Part shown: positions 13,601 through 25,900 of the stretch, one piece after another
How positions within the stretch are numbered: the first letter of the stretch is position 1
Layout of the letters: every line of letters begins with the position of its first letter
DNA from: Galerina marginata
Taxonomy: Eukaryota > Basidiomycota > Agaricomycetes > Agaricales > Galerinaceae
Direction of reading: 5' to 3'
Length of the DNA: 64,000 nt
NCBI GenBank assembly: GCA_023014335.1
Contig: JAECYW010000007.1
Coordinates: 2,604,001-2,668,000 of the forward strand
The notes under the pieces: model-generated
The model's database searches: none
What the model saw: the letters and a program-made list of their open reading frames with translations, nothing else
Told to the model about the DNA's origin: nothing
Made by a program: the position numbers and the translations under genes

Positions 13601-13786
13601 GCTCAGTAAACTCACTTCGAACAGGGCCAAATTACCGACCTGCCCCAATAACGCAATCTTCCAAATGGGTCAACTTCCCCGAACGTGGCTCTCGAGAGGC
13701 TTATGGCCTAAAAAAAGCCTATAAAGAGGATCTAATGTTCTCGCTTGCTACACCAACTCGCTAGATACATCGCCGAGATGTATACC
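7620..13786. other. Long pyrimidine-rich region, no recognisable protein
   Basis: From about 7900 to 13000 the + strand is strongly enriched in T and C, with recurrent runs such as TTTTTTTTCTTTAC. Open frames on + in this stretch are rich in S, F and L simply because of that bias. Candidate exon-like pieces exist: 9076-9260, ending at a GTATTTT donor, and ATG at 12459 giving MASNSPNSPMPSLGR before a GTAAAACT donor, with a possible acceptor near 12560. I could not chain them into a protein. The strand asymmetry resembles a long spliced leader or a non-coding transcript, but this is inference. Confidence 0.4.
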
Positions 13787-15780
13787 ATGTTGAATTTGCA
13801 ACCACTTGTTCTCGTTTACTCTCTTCGTGAGGAGGGCACTCTGCCTTAGCGCCACAATTCCCGTCTCCGCTCCTTCTACTGCTCCGACAGTTGGCACCTG
13901 ATCTAGTGTCGCTCTCCATTGAGCAAGACCGTTGGACTGACTGGGCTGGGACCGACCGAGCAGAATTCCTTTTTCTTCAATACTTTGGATAACTTAGCCC
14001 AGATTACAGGGACTCCTCCGCGCATCAGAATCGGAGCCGACAGCGAGGACCACACCAACTTCGATCCGAATGTCCAGGTATATTTTTCACTTCAATATTT
14101 CAGTATATTGGGTTAATTTATGCCCACGTCGAAGTTCTCTGAAGCTACCTTTCCAGCATGGACTTCCACGACCCCGTACCCGGAGGCCTCGGATGTTCTC
14201 GTCGGCGATGGATTTTACCAAGCAGCGCAATTTCTGCCAGCCCAGTACGTTCGCTGTACTTCTACTTGATTTTCTACTTTCCTAATTCGACTGCAGATAC
14301 TCGTGTTACTTGGGGATTGAACCTGAGAGCTAATAACATGACCGCAGCATATCTCGAAGCAAAATCCCTTATAAAGGCCTTCTCCTCCTCAGCTGTAAAG
14401 AATGCTGGAATCACGCTCGATTCTATCGAAATAGGAAATGAAGCTGACGACTACGGAATATCGTTGTCGGACTACGTCAGTCGGTGCGTCCAGCATAACT
14501 TTTGCTTTCAGTTGGTTTCCATGGATTGACCCATCCCTTATAAAGCTGGAACACCTTTGCCTCCAATATAACCGCGGTTGCTAATCTCTCTCCTGTCTGG
14601 TACCACACAATTTTGGAGTGGAGCCTTTACCTCATCCTCCCATTCAACCACTGGGTTCTCACCTCAGGGTATTTTCGCTCAGGGCATGCTTTCGTCTACA
14701 GGAGGGAAACTGATCAAGACGTAAGAACCTCAGCCACTAATTGTTGTTTATACTGAATATACGTGATTAGGATATCCCAGCATCATTATAGTGGCACCTT
14801 CTGTTCCGGAAATGGTGACCTCTTGCAGAACCTAATGACCAAGAGCTCTATAAGGAGCAATCTCACCATATTCAATTCCGACATTTCTGCCGTCCATGCT
14901 CAAGGCCTTGAATATATCCTCGGAGAGACGAATAGTTATTCATGCCATGTACGCGTAAACTCATGGTATTTTTTTCGGGCGCTTACAAATTATGCTAGGG
15001 TGCTCCTCGTGTCAGCAATGCAGCCGGAGCTGCAATCTGGGCGCTTGATTACTGCGCTATATGCGTTCGTGTTTTATTTTTCTCTGATATGGGATATTAC
15101 CTTACCTTTGCCACTTCAGCCCGCAAATTGGCATTTCTCGTCTCTTTTTCCATAACGGGATAGGCTTCAAGTATAATCTTGTAAGAGCTCAGTTCATGCA
15201 GCGTCAATACGACATTAAACTTATAGCGTTGATATTAACAGATACAACCCGTAACACTGACCCGATCCACATTGACCGGGCTGGATTTATCACCACCTCT
15301 TGCACCTCACATCCAAGCGCAGTACTATACAGCAATTATCATAGCGGAGGCTATCGGTAAATCAAGTAGTACACGTTCAATTGAGCTGAGCATCAGCGAC
15401 TCCAGAACCTCTGGATATGCATTCTACGTTGGAAATAAGCTGACTCGGGTAGTGCTTATGAATTCGGTGGCTTATCTCTCAACGAGTAGCACTCGGGGCA
15501 GCACCCAGGTCGGTCTAAGTCTGACCGGTAGTGGGGCCCCAACAAAAATGACAATTAAACGCCTTTTTATTCCGTACGTTCTTTTTCAGCGAGGATTCGT
15601 TTGAATTGTTCTGACCAAAGTGCAGTCATGCTGATTTAGGATCTGGAGTGACCTGGGGCGGGACAGACATACGAAACCAGCACGGGAAGAGTTAGTGGTA
15701 CCCTTCAAACTACCACAGTCGACGTTTCCGCTGGTGTTTCCATCCAAGATAGTGAGGCTGTCTTGCTTAGCTTCCAGTAA
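13787..15780 (+). pseudogene. GH79 family beta-glucuronidase-like glycosidase, disrupted
   Basis: GH79 retaining glycosidases remove glucuronic acid from secreted polysaccharides or proteoglycans. Readable blocks run in family order: a signal-like start near 13787, LSIEQDRWTDW, FFFNTLDNLAQITG, RIRIGADSED, TRVTWGLNLRANN, the acid-containing IEIGNEADDYG, ISQHHYSGTFC, LGETNSYSCH, GISRLFFHNGIGF, and a Glyco_hydro_79C-type tail (RLFIPHADLGSGVTW, ending AVLLSFQ-stop at 15780). GNE contains the probable acid/base, and the E of LGETNS is the candidate nucleophile. The frame breaks by one base at about 13865-13912, 13954 (surplus G), 14241-14243 (surplus C before a donor), 15053 (surplus T) and 15663 (surplus A); each correction restores conserved residues and splice phase. 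Catalytic motifs survive, so the disruption is recent or an artefact. Confidence 0.8.
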
Positions 15781-16488
15781 ACTCCTTGTTCGCCTTGTTA
15801 TTTCCAGCAATTCAATTAATAGCTCCCTCACCCGAATCCCAAGTCCCTTCAAGTTCCTCGAGCGGGGTAAGGATCTGTCTAATCTTGTCTCTGTGCGGAT
15901 TGTAGTCTTCGCGTCTGCGCAGCTGGGGTTCTATGGGTACCAAATTTATAGCGAAAGTCTCCAGTCCCATGTAGGATAAATCTCCTGGCGGTGGTCTGCT
16001 TCTTTCTGCTCCTTCTTCCTGTTCTGCTGATACTGCGTACCTTGCCGCTCTGCTGCTTTCGCCTGACTGATTTTGGTTTTTACTTCACCATATTTTCTGG
16101 CCTATCTTCTGACGCTACGCCTTTTTTCCAAGCCGTCATTCTGGAGATATAAGCTACCTCAACTTGTACATTGGTGTTTCCAAAATCCTCGGAGAAATGT
16201 ACTTCGAAATATTCTGCATTTCTTGACCTTGGGTCGAAGGTTTGCTATTTGTAGGAGAAATCAACAAAATCGTCATTTGGTACAATTCAACATGAAGAGA
16301 TTCACTAACAACCACCCTCCAGATTCCCCGTCGTTGGTACCAGGTCTCAACTTTGATCTCATTTCTGAAACTGGCGCTTTCGCTTCGATGTTATTTGCCA
16401 CTACTCAGTATGAAAAAATCCTATTCACGCATGCCTAGCCCAATCCATCGTTCGAAGGACGAGATCGGCGTCGACACAAACCGTGTAT
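15781..16488. other. Spacer between GH79 and F-box genes
   Basis: The GH79 and F-box genes converge on this stretch. It is T/C-rich on +, with two overlapping open frames (for example 16073-16438 on +) that match nothing I recognise. No terminator-like structure stands out. Confidence 0.5.
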
Positions 16489-18058
16489 TTAACCGCATTT
16501 TGAGGGTAGATTCCACTCATTTTGAGGGGATGAAGTCCTGCGCGTCCGTGCAACGGTCTCCAGTGTTACGCGAGGAAACACGTTCAGGGTTGTTAAATCG
16601 GCCGTGACACCAGCTCCCATAATCAGAGTGATAGGCTCTCCTGAAAATCCCCTCGTCGTTCGAGAATTTAGGAAATTGATGATCAGAGACACCTCATTTG
16701 GCTTGTGGATGTAGTTTAAATGAATAGTCTTGAGAGCGGGAAAAACGAGGACCACGTTATTGCACTGGAGTTGGTGGATATAATCTAGAGTTTGGTGAGT
16801 GGTGTCAAGCACCTCAACGGAGACAAGAGAGAGAATGAATTTTTGGAGATCCGTGTTCGAAACAATCGGCTCTATGGCTTCAATGGACAGCTTCAGGGTT
16901 CTGAAGATATCCAATTGATCGACTTTGAAGGAGCTGAGAAAGGTGGAGAAAATATCTTGATAAAAACCCGCGCCGTTGTAGACGTGAAACTTGAAATGCC
17001 GACGGGAGTGGGACTTAACAGCGAGAACTCGCACAATCGCTTTCGAATGTCACGACGAGGTCGGTTGCGGTTGTGAAATCTGGATAACATTTCGAATATG
17101 TAGATAGGACCTCGCCGTAAAGGCGTACACTGTCATGATTAGGTGTTTCATGATAATACGAACCTTTGAAAAGTAGAGCACAACGGCTAGCGGGGTTGAG
17201 GTGTGCAAGGAGGGAGAGCGTAGCGTCTACTGCGTGGTAAATTTTGAACTTGATATCTTTCAGTTGCGGAAGTGAAACTGGCGGAAGCTTTGGCCGGATA
17301 ACGCTCTCCCGCAAGACGGGAGTGACCTTCGTGACTGAGGCCTCCAGGCTCTCGAGCAGAGGCGTATTGCGAAGACTGGAAAGCAACTCGTGAGCTGAGA
17401 CAGATGGATGGAGGACGAGGTAGCGCAGATTGGATATAGAAAGAGTGGCCAGATTCTGCGTTACATTGGCGACAGAAAGGGTGCGTAATAAAGGGGCCGT
17501 GTTGGAGAACAGGATAAAATCCGGCGCTGTGAGGTTTTGTCCTTCGCCCCGCGTCTCTGGCCACGAAAACCTGAAGACTTCAAGGGATGGTGCTGAGCGC
17601 AAAAATATGCTGCTCCATCTGTCGTCAACGGTGCATATATTGAGGTGGAGATGGAGGCTTTGAATCCTTGGCCAATTCTTGTTCAAAATCGACTCGAGAA
17701 AATCTTCACTGACTTTGTCCCGTCCTTCGCCAAGTCTATTGACCGACTTGATATGAAGCAACGCAGATCCTGTCCTCCGGATAATTTCCGTTCTCCACTC
17801 TTGTCTTGTTTGCCTGAGAATTGGAATGTTTAGGACCCGAGCCCACAACCATGGTGACGCGAGAGTGAAATGCCTCCAAATTGAGCACACCTGCGAAGTA
17901 TGAAGAAGAGTGAACAGGGAAGGCATCTCGTTTTCCGTCTTCAATTCCATGTCCGCGTTCAGGGCGAAGACGTGTCCAAGGGTATCGTCATCGAGTCTGA
18001 AGATCGGGGGTGGATCCTTGGATTGCTTCCCAATGGAGATCGCGGCAGACTCTTCCAT
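16489..18058 (-). CDS. F-box protein (one frame break)
   Basis: The start at 18058 gives a short acidic leader followed by a degenerate F-box (residues about 17-75): PPIFRLDDDTLGHVFAL, then LLHTSQVCSIWRHF and SPWLWARVLNI, the usual agaricomycete pattern of I/L-x-E-I-F, VC..WR and P.LW. The remainder is leucine-rich (IQSLHLHLN, LRTLSVANV, LESLEASV) as in LRR-like substrate-binding tails, so the product would be a substrate adaptor for an SCF ubiquitin ligase. The first open frame stops at 17015, and the protein continues one base over from about 17034 (VRVLAVKSHSRRHFKF...) to 16489. No GT-AG intron of reasonable size and phase bridges the two, so a surplus base near 17030-17040 is the simplest reading. 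The two parts together make about 525 residues. Confidence 0.75.
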
Positions 18059-19012
18059 TTCGACACTTTCGTTCTCTCTCGTGGAGGTGGCAAGGTTAAA
18101 TTGCCCCTGTTGCGGGTGGTTTAGATAGCCCTCTCAAGGGAGCGGGTGCCAAGAAAGGGAGCTAAGGGTAAGCCGGGTTTCTAAGTCAGGTTTCTAGTAT
18201 AAGAATCGGTTGGTTATGCCTCTGCCAAACGGCATCGTTATATGACTCTGGGAGCAGATACTTGTCGGAGCAGAAACAAAGATCATCTCCTAAGAGCACG
18301 GAACTGGAGTGGAGCAACCAGAAAGAACTGAACACTTGGCTCGAAGGTACATAAGGCATTTTGGTACTTTTCTTCATACTGAAAAGACTTTGCAACCAGA
18401 ATAATCGGAGGACAGCCTTGGTGCGGCCAGTTCTTGCGGCTACTGAACTCCTGAGCATCTGACCTTGGCCCACAACTTTTACCGAAGGAAGCGGAGCAGC
18501 GAGAGCAAGTGTTGCCTGAAATTGCCTGCTAAATTCACCCAGAAATTCGTAAACCTTCGCAGACGGGAAAATGAGACTATAGAACTTGCCGTTGTCGACG
18601 GAAACATCAATGGCAGCAGCGTCCATTCAAGTTGATGGACGCGATGATGAAACCGAGTTCGAACTTGCGAAGGTCTGCGGATTGTTCAAGTGCCTGGCAA
18701 GTGGGAAAATGATTTGTAACCGTGCTAACTTGGATCAATCCCTCGATTTTTGTCTGTCTTCTCAGTACTGCCTCCTTCACCCGATTATGCAGACAAAATA
18801 AATCTTTGAAGTTTGCTTATCGCGCAATGCGGAAATCATCGATGATCACCCATCCTTAAACTTGAATTATGAATACAGCGTCTGCCGTGTACTATGCAGC
18901 GCACCAGATATCATCCACAATTCATCGCGACATGGCTGTGCAGGCGTGTTTTGGAAGCGTTGAAGGTAAAGTATGTGACTTTACTCCCCTCCACCATCAT
19001 CTTAGCTGATCG
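18059..19012. other. Upstream regions of divergent F-box and Hsp70-like genes
   Basis: This separates the F-box gene (-) from the first Hsp70-like gene (+). The roughly 120 nt before 19013 resemble the upstream sequence of the other two Hsp70 copies (shared CATGGCTGTGCAG and CACCATCATCTT blocks), so the promoter-proximal region was duplicated with the gene. An uninterrupted 146-codon frame on - (18186-18626) has no recognised domain and is listed separately with low confidence. Confidence 0.5.
18186..18626 (-). CDS. Hypothetical protein, 146 codons, uncertain
   Basis: A single open frame begins at an ATG (MDAAAIDVSVDNGKFY) and closes at 18186. I recognise no domain, signal peptide or family. 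It lies between the F-box gene and the first Hsp70-like gene, about 130 nt upstream of the F-box start and on the same strand. Its composition is unremarkable, so a chance frame is quite possible; it is included only because it is intact and longer than its surroundings. Confidence 0.2.
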   Translation of the reverse strand: MDAAAIDVSVDNGKFYSLIFPSAKVYEFLGEFSRQFQATLALAAPLPSVKVVGQGQMLRSSVAARTGRTKAVLRLFWLQSLFSMKKSTKMPYVPSSQVFSSFWLLHSSSVLLGDDLCFCSDKYLLPESYNDAVWQRHNQPILILET

Positions 19013-21518
19013 ATGTCATACAGGACACCTTTTCGTGGCTTGCGGAGACGACTAGTCATCGCTTTCGATATCGGAACAACTTACAGTGGGATCTCCTACA
19101 GGCAAGTGGCTGTCACATGTCGGAAGGAACTCTTGGCCGATAACCGCCTAATACTCAGTATCCTCGACCCGGGTCAAATCCCAGATATCAAAGGTGTAAC
19201 GAGGTATGTACAGCGACTGGTTTGTCATATTGTTTTGACGTAACGTCCCCTCAAAGATTTCCGGGGCAGCCACACTCCGGTGGCTCGTCAAAAATCCCAA
19301 CGGTTATTTACTACGACAGGTCAGGCAAGGTGTGCGCTGTAGGGGCTGAGGCTGCGGAGGAACAAGTATATGAGATTGCGGAAGAGGAAGACTGGATCAA
19401 AGTAGAATGGTATTCCGTCCACCCGTGTTCAATATTACCGCCCTTCGCTCACCGGCGCTACCTAGGTTCAAGTTGCACCTCCGGTCCAAGTTCGGGGATC
19501 GTAGAGACATTACAGAGGATATCCCTCCCCTACCACTGAACAAAACGGTTGTCCACGTCTTCGCCGATTTCCTTAGGTATCTTTTTCAATGTGCATCGTC
19601 TTACATTCAACTTGCGCATGCCAATGGAGAAAATCTCTGGAACGATCTCGAAGGAGATATTGAGTTTGTACTTTCACATCCTAACGGGTGGGAGGGCACA
19701 GAGCAAACTCAATTGCGCAAAGCTGTTCTCCTGGCAGGCCTAATACCAGACACCACAGCAGGGCATTCTCGGCTTTCTTTCGTAACAGAAAGGGAGGCGA
19801 GTCTGCATTTCTCCATTCGAAATGGTTTACCCGATGGCGTCATGAATGTAAGCACTGTAGTTCGTTCGTCCAATAAATTTTGATATGTTATTTACAATCG
19901 ATGTTCCAGAATGGTGAAGGTGTTATTATTGTTGATGCTGGTGGGGGAACTATTGACGTAAGTTCTTATTGCCGAACTACTAAGGGATCCTGGCACATAT
20001 TTGAAGAAATTGGGATACCTCGATGTCAGTAACTTGCCTCATCGCATCCCTCATTTCTTACCCGATCTGTCTAGGTTACTTCCAAGGGTCCGTTTTCGTA
20101 ACTGTTGTTGCCCGGGCCTCCATTACGAGTAAGCTCTGTTCATTTCACAAATTAAAACACTTTCAGTTACACACCCTCCAGAGCTTCTCGATGGTTCACC
20201 CTTCATTGACGACATCGACCATATTGCGCGAACATTTGACACTACTACCAAACTGAGGTTCAAGAATACAAATGACCCGCAATATATAAGATTTGGGTCA
20301 GCGAGAGACAACGATAAAACTCATAACATTCAATTTGGACAATTGAAGCTGCCAGGGTATGATATTGTTCCACCCGTCGATTATTAAATTCAATTTATAC
20401 TGCTTTACTTTCCAGGGCTGAAGTCGCTTCCTTCTTTCGAGGCTCAGTGGATTGCATTGTAAAAGCCGTTTTACAACAACGCAATCTGTCGAAGAAACCT
20501 ATCGCAGTGAGTGGAATTGTAATCTGGAACAAGCACCGATGTTAAACTAGTTCTCAGCACGTTGTTTTTGTAGGAGGGTTTTCTTTAAGTCCTTGGTTAA
20601 TCTCCGAGGTTAAAACGCCCTTGCAGTCGTCTGGACTGACGCTTTTTGTTCCTGCAAGCCCTGTGTGAGTTCTCTCTTTTTTTCTTTAGGCCACCTCCAA
20701 TCGAAATATCGCACATATAGAAACAAGGCGGTATCTGATGGTGCTGTGTCATTTTACCTGGACCACTTTGTTCGAACCAGAGTGTCGAAATTAAGCTATG
20801 GCGTCGAAGCTAACCTTGTGTTCAATCCTATTTACCCCGACCACAAGGCAAGGGAGGGAACAGTCTATGATGGCCTCGATGGATCAAAACGTGTACCCAA
20901 TGGTTTTGACGTGGTATTAGCCAAGGTAAGCATTTCTTGTGCAACGCCGATATACAACTCTAACTAGCATTCCCATAAAGGATATACAGGTTTCGGAGAC
21001 CAAAGAGTTTCGAAGTGGTCCATACAATGTTTGGTATAATCACAATCGAATAAAGCAGCGTACCCTTCAAATCTGGGGCTATCGAGGGCCCATTCCGAAT
21101 CCGAAATGGCTGGATGAGGATAAAGGCGAGTCGTGAATTGAGTTTCTTTTCCAGGTACTCAGTCAAACTGACGTCAACATTATACTCCAGAAAATTACAC
21201 GCAAATCTGCTCGGTCGAGTTTGACATTTCCAATCTCTTTGTCCCTTACATCAATAAAGTTCATGGCAATACGTATTATAAAGTCGTGTATGAACTTGTG
21301 ATGTTGTTCGGGCTGACAGAGTTCAGATTTCAGGTTGCATGGATGGAAGATGTGAGTGTTCTTTGCATCATAAAGTGATCGTGTCTCAAGGTTCCAATTT
21401 GTAGGGCATTGAGAAGAGGTTGGTTTCTTCTGTTTCCGACACAGTCGGTCAGGTTTTGATAGTGCTTTATAGGACCCCAGCAAAAATAATTTACGACACA
21501 GATACCGAGGAAGAATAG
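19013..21518 (+). CDS. Hsp70-like (HSPA12-type) ATPase, copy 1 of 3
   Basis: This is an Hsp70/actin-fold ATPase of the divergent HSPA12-like group, which is greatly expanded in Agaricomycetes; cellular role unknown. Fourteen exons: 19013-19101, 19159-19203, 19257-19409, 19466-19847, 19910-20024, 20075-20128, 20167-20356, 20416-20506, 20558-20664, 20721-20925, 20981-21125, 21191-21351, 21405-21418 and 21473-21518. They total 1797 nt, 598 codons plus stop, with consistent phase throughout. The phosphate-1 loop is at residues 19-26 (DIGTTYSG), the phosphate-2 motif VDAGGGTID at 231-239, and the adenosine motif HVVFVGGFS at 374-382. The C-terminus lacks the EEVD tail of cytosolic Hsp70, so it probably does not use TPR co-chaperones. 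Two introns need GC donors (after 19101 and after 21125), and exon 13 is 14 nt. No signal peptide is present. Confidence 0.92.
19102..19158 (+). other. GC-AG intron 1 of Hsp70 copy 1
   Basis: The exon ends ...TACAG and the intron begins GCAAGTGG, matching the AG|GCAAGT consensus typical of GC-AG introns. Only removal of 19102-19158 joins TAC-AG with T-ATC-CTC to give the conserved YSILDPGQIP in phase. The corresponding intron of copy 2 also starts GC, while copy 3 starts GTAAGT. Confidence 0.8.
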
Positions 21519-22925
21519 GTCCCTAAATCGAAATGTACTCGTTGTAATTATTCAGAAAACATATAATGTACTGTACCATTTCATTCAATTCGGCAGTAAC
21601 GCGTCACGTGGCCCTCAAAATCGCCGAAATGTAACGTTGGTAACGGCGCTCCTAACCCAGCGCCGAAACCATTTGGTGGTAGCCGTCTCAATATAGCAAA
21701 AATTTGCGGCCTGCGGCGCTAGTGTTGCCGAAGTCCGGTTCGGTCTGGTATGCGTGACAGGCGCGGTTTGGGCCAGTCTGAGCCCTCCTGCCATTCATGC
21801 GGCCACTTTTCTTTAAAATTTTTTGGTTTTATCTAAAGAAAAGACTTAGAAGCTGGTCCTTAAACCATATTTATTTTGATTGAACAAGTTATTGAATTCT
21901 GGGTAAGGAATTAGTGTTGCAGTCTGGGCCTGTCAAACCGGATGTAACGCAAAATGGACCCGGTTCATTCTCCACGGCACCAACAAACTTTTTCAAAAAA
22001 AAAATTTACAAGAGGGAGTAAAGTACCCTGCCGCAAATTCCTATGCGCTTTAAAATTTTTAAACTGCAAGTAGTCCAGCGATGGACGCATTTTAATGATT
22101 CGTGACACCCCGTGACATTGCGTCGCGGTTTGAACTTCGGCAACACTACGCTGGGCGGCATCGGAGTTTGAAGTGGCTGTAAGAATCAAACTGCTGCGCA
22201 ACCGGTCCGCATTCCAACTTTCGTTCCTTCCACCTCAAATCCAACAACCTGCCGTGGCCAACAACAGCGATGACGACCTTCAAGCAGCGCAGCATCACCG
22301 AGAAACTACTAGGTGTCAGTGTGGAAAGGCAATGCGTGATGAGGGACAGGTGCCAGGTGCGTGACCGCCTATAATTTACTTTACACCTACTGATCTACAA
22401 CACTGATTTCCTTCCAGAAGTTTACCGCCTCCCATTCCAATGTTACGAGCACTATGATGCCACCACCACCACCGCCACAGTCTGTCATGTCTATAAACAG
22501 TGGCTTACATTTGCTGTAGCAGAGCGGCGGCCTCCTGGTTCACCGGCGCCTGGTACAGCTCCTCGACCTGAACAGATGCCAACGCACTGTTTTTTCAGGA
22601 CAGGAGCATTGTCCCCGTCGTTTGGGCGTCCATGGATCCTCGCAAATGTTCGCCCTCACGTCAATTGACGTTGTCGGTGCATTGGCGAGGTCTGTTTTGC
22701 TAACATCTTACCGAATCAGTCACTACCAGGCCGCGGATAGCGTTAACCGTCGTTTCTCGACGTCCTGAGAATGACACCGCACGTTTATTCTGAAGTATGA
22801 ACACAACAGCTGTGTCACACTGTGCATCAGATATCAATCATGTCATGGCTGTGCAGACGTGTTCAGGAAGGGTTGTGGGTAAAGTCCTCGACCCTCCACC
22901 CCACTACCATCATCTTCGCCCATCG
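21519..22925. other. Spacer between Hsp70 copies 1 and 2
   Basis: It contains the inverted-repeat element at 21720-22148 and, from about 22749, the left edge of the duplicated unit carrying Hsp70 copy 2. Between 22150 and 22740 I see no gene. A GTGCGTGA donor-like site near 22358 and some proline/threonine-rich readings occur, but no chain of exons. Confidence 0.5.
21720..22148. mobile_element. Non-autonomous DNA transposon with 15-bp terminal inverted repeats
   Basis: TAGTGTTGCCGAAGT at 21720-21734 is perfectly reverse-complemented at 22134-22148. Inside the termini, weaker similarity continues (GCGGTTTG on the left, CGCGGTTTGAA on the right). The 429 bp between have no coding frame, so this is a MITE or solo-deletion derivative. 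CGC lies directly outside both ends (21717-21719 and 22149-22151), a possible 3-bp target duplication; no 8-bp duplication is visible. It sits between two Hsp70 copies and may have contributed to their rearrangement. Confidence 0.7.
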
Positions 22926-25900
22926 ATGTCATACGGTACGCCTTATCGTGGCCAGCGAAGGCGACTAGTCATCGCTTTCGATGTCGGTACCACGTACAGT
23001 GGGATCTCTTACAGGCAAGTTGCTGGCGCCTATCGCGCTGAAATCCTGATTAATAATCACCCAATGCCCAGTATCCTCGACCCAGGTCAGATCCCAGAAA
23101 TCAAAGGTGTAACGAGGTATTTACACCGTCCAGTTCGTTAGTGTATTTTGATGTAACGCCCCCCCAAAGATTTCCGGGGCACCCACACTCCGGTGGCTCG
23201 TCAAAGATTCCAACAGTTATTTACTACGACAGATCAGGCAAGGTCCGCGCTGTAGGGGCTGAGGCTGAGGAGGAACAAGTATCCGAGATTTCTCAAGAGG
23301 AAAACTGGATCAAAGCAGAATGGTATTTTGTTGATCAATATTCAATCTGACTGACCTTCGCTCATCGACGCTACACAGGTTCAAGTTACACCTCCGGTCC
23401 AAGTTCGGAGATCATAGAGACATTACAAAGGATATCCCTCCCTTGCCACTGAACAAGACAGTCGTCCACGTTCTCGCCGATTTCCTTAAGTATCTTTTTC
23501 AATGTGCATCATCTTACATTCAAGTTGCGCATGCCAATGGAGAAAATCTCTGGAAGGATCTTGTAGGAGATACTGATTTTGTACTTTCTCATCCTAACGG
23601 GTGGGAGGGCACAGAACAAGCTCAGATGCGCAAAGCTGTTATCCTAGCGGGCCTAATACCGGACACCACCGCAGGGCATTCTCGTCTTTCTTTCGTAACA
23701 GAAGGGGAGGCGAGTCTGCATTTCTCCATTCGAAATGGTTTACCCGATGGCGTCATGAATGTAAGCACCGTAGTTCGTTCGTCCAATAAATTCTGAAATG
23801 TATTTACCATCGATGTTCCAGAATGGTGAAGGCATTATTATTGTTGACGCTGGAGGGGGGACTATTGACATAAGCTCGTATTGCCGAACTACTAAGGGAT
23901 CTCAGCACGCATTTGAAGAAATTGCGATACCTCGATGTCAGTGACTTGCCTCATCGCGTCCCTCTTTTCTTACTCGATCTGTCTAGGTCATTTCCACGGG
24001 TCCGTTTTCGTAACCGTTCTTGCCCTGGACTCCCTTAAGAGTAAGTACTGTCCATTTCACAAATTGAAGCACTTTTAGTTACACACCCTCCAGAGCTTCT
24101 CAATGGTTCACCCTTCATTGACGACATTGACCTTATTGCTCGAACATTCGACGCCACTACCAAACTGAGGTTCAAAGATAGGAATGACCCGCAATATATA
24201 AGATTTGGGTCAGCAAGGGACAACGATGAGACTCATAACATTCGTTTTGGACAATTGAAGCTGCCAGGGTACGATATTGTTCCACTAGCACCTGTTAATT
24301 ATTAAATTCAATTCACACCGCTTTTCGTTCCAGAGCTGAAGTCGCCTCCTTCTTTCAAGGCTCAGTAGATTGCATTGTAAAAGCTGTTTTAGAACAACGC
24401 AATTCGTCAAAGAAACCTACCGCAGTGAGTGGAATTGTAATCGGAACAAGCACTGAGGTTAACTTCGTTCTCAGCACGTTGTTTTTGTAGGAGGGTTTTC
24501 CGCGAGTCCCTGGTTAATCTCCGAGGTCAAAGCATCCCTGAAGTCGTCTGGACTGTCGCTTTTTGTTCCTGAAAGCCCTGTGTGAGTGCTCTCTTTCTTT
24601 TTTTAGGCCGCCTCAAACGAAATAGAGCACATTTAGAAACAAGGCGGTATCTGATGGTGCTGTGTCATTTTACCTGGACCATTTTGTTCAAACCAGAGTC
24701 TCGAAATTGAGCTATGGCGTCCGCATTATGCGTGACTTTAATCCTATTTACCCTGACCACAAGGAGAGGGAAGGAACGGTCTTTGATGGCCTTAATGGCT
24801 CAAAATATGTACACGATGGTTTTGACGTGGTATTAGCCAAGGTAAGTATTTCATGTTCAACGCCGATCTCGCCTGTAACTAGAATTCCCATAAAGGATGT
24901 ACAGGTTTCAGAGACCAAAGAGTTTCGTAATGCATACTTTAAGTCGTATGATAACAATCGAGAACAGCAGCATACCGTCGAAATCTGGGGCTATCGAGGG
25001 TCTACTCCAAATCCACAATGGATGGATGAGGATAAAGGCGAGTTGTGAATTAAATGCCCTTTCCATCTAGTCAACTGATTTTAACTTTATGGTACAGAAA
25101 ATTACACGCTACTCTGCTCCGTCGAGTTTGATATTTCCAATGTCTTGCCAGTCCCTGGCGTCAATAAAGTTAATGGCAGTACATATTACGAAGCCAAGTA
25201 TAGTATTGTCATGTTATTCGGACTGACAGAGTTTAAAGTTCAGGTTGCATGGATGGAAGATGTGAGTCTTTTTTGCATCATAAGGTAATTGTGTCTCAAT
25301 GTTCAAATTTGTAGGGCGTTGAGAAAAGGTTGATTTATTTTGTTTCCGACACAGTCGGTTAGATTTTGACAGTGCTTGATAGGAGCCCAGCGAAGATAAT
25401 ATACGACCCAGATACCAAGGAGGAATAAGTAGGTCCGTAAATCAAACGTGTCTCGTTATTTTCTCGGCTTTTTAGTTCTGTAATTTTTCAGAAAGAAATT
25501 TACTGTACTTATTAAAATAGCGTGTACAACGAACGATGAGACGTAAACGGATGCAGCACATGATGAAATACCATGTCGACATCCAACTGTGGCTCCCGGT
25601 GCGATAGCAGCATCCTTGGTCGCCGCCATCTGTTTATATGTACTTAGTCGGATGCGGCGAAGAGGGGCAGCAGCGGCGCGTAGGTTGCGGTGCAGGTAGC
25701 AAGGGCTGGTGCTGCTGGTCGCGGTGGGTTGGCCTGATGGCTGCTGTTCCCCAATCCCTGTCGTCGTTCCATTCCATTGCTACTCACGGTGACATGGAGC
25801 GAGCCGGGAGACGATATGCCCTGAATGGGTGGACGGGCACCATAGGGCTGGCAGGCTCGCCCTCTGCCACACACGCAACCTCCGCTAGGGCTTCGCGATT

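Noticed and set aside
22780..22800. Heat-shock element upstream of Hsp70 copy 2
   Set aside because: TTCTGAA has one base between TTC and GAA instead of two, and no array of units is present.
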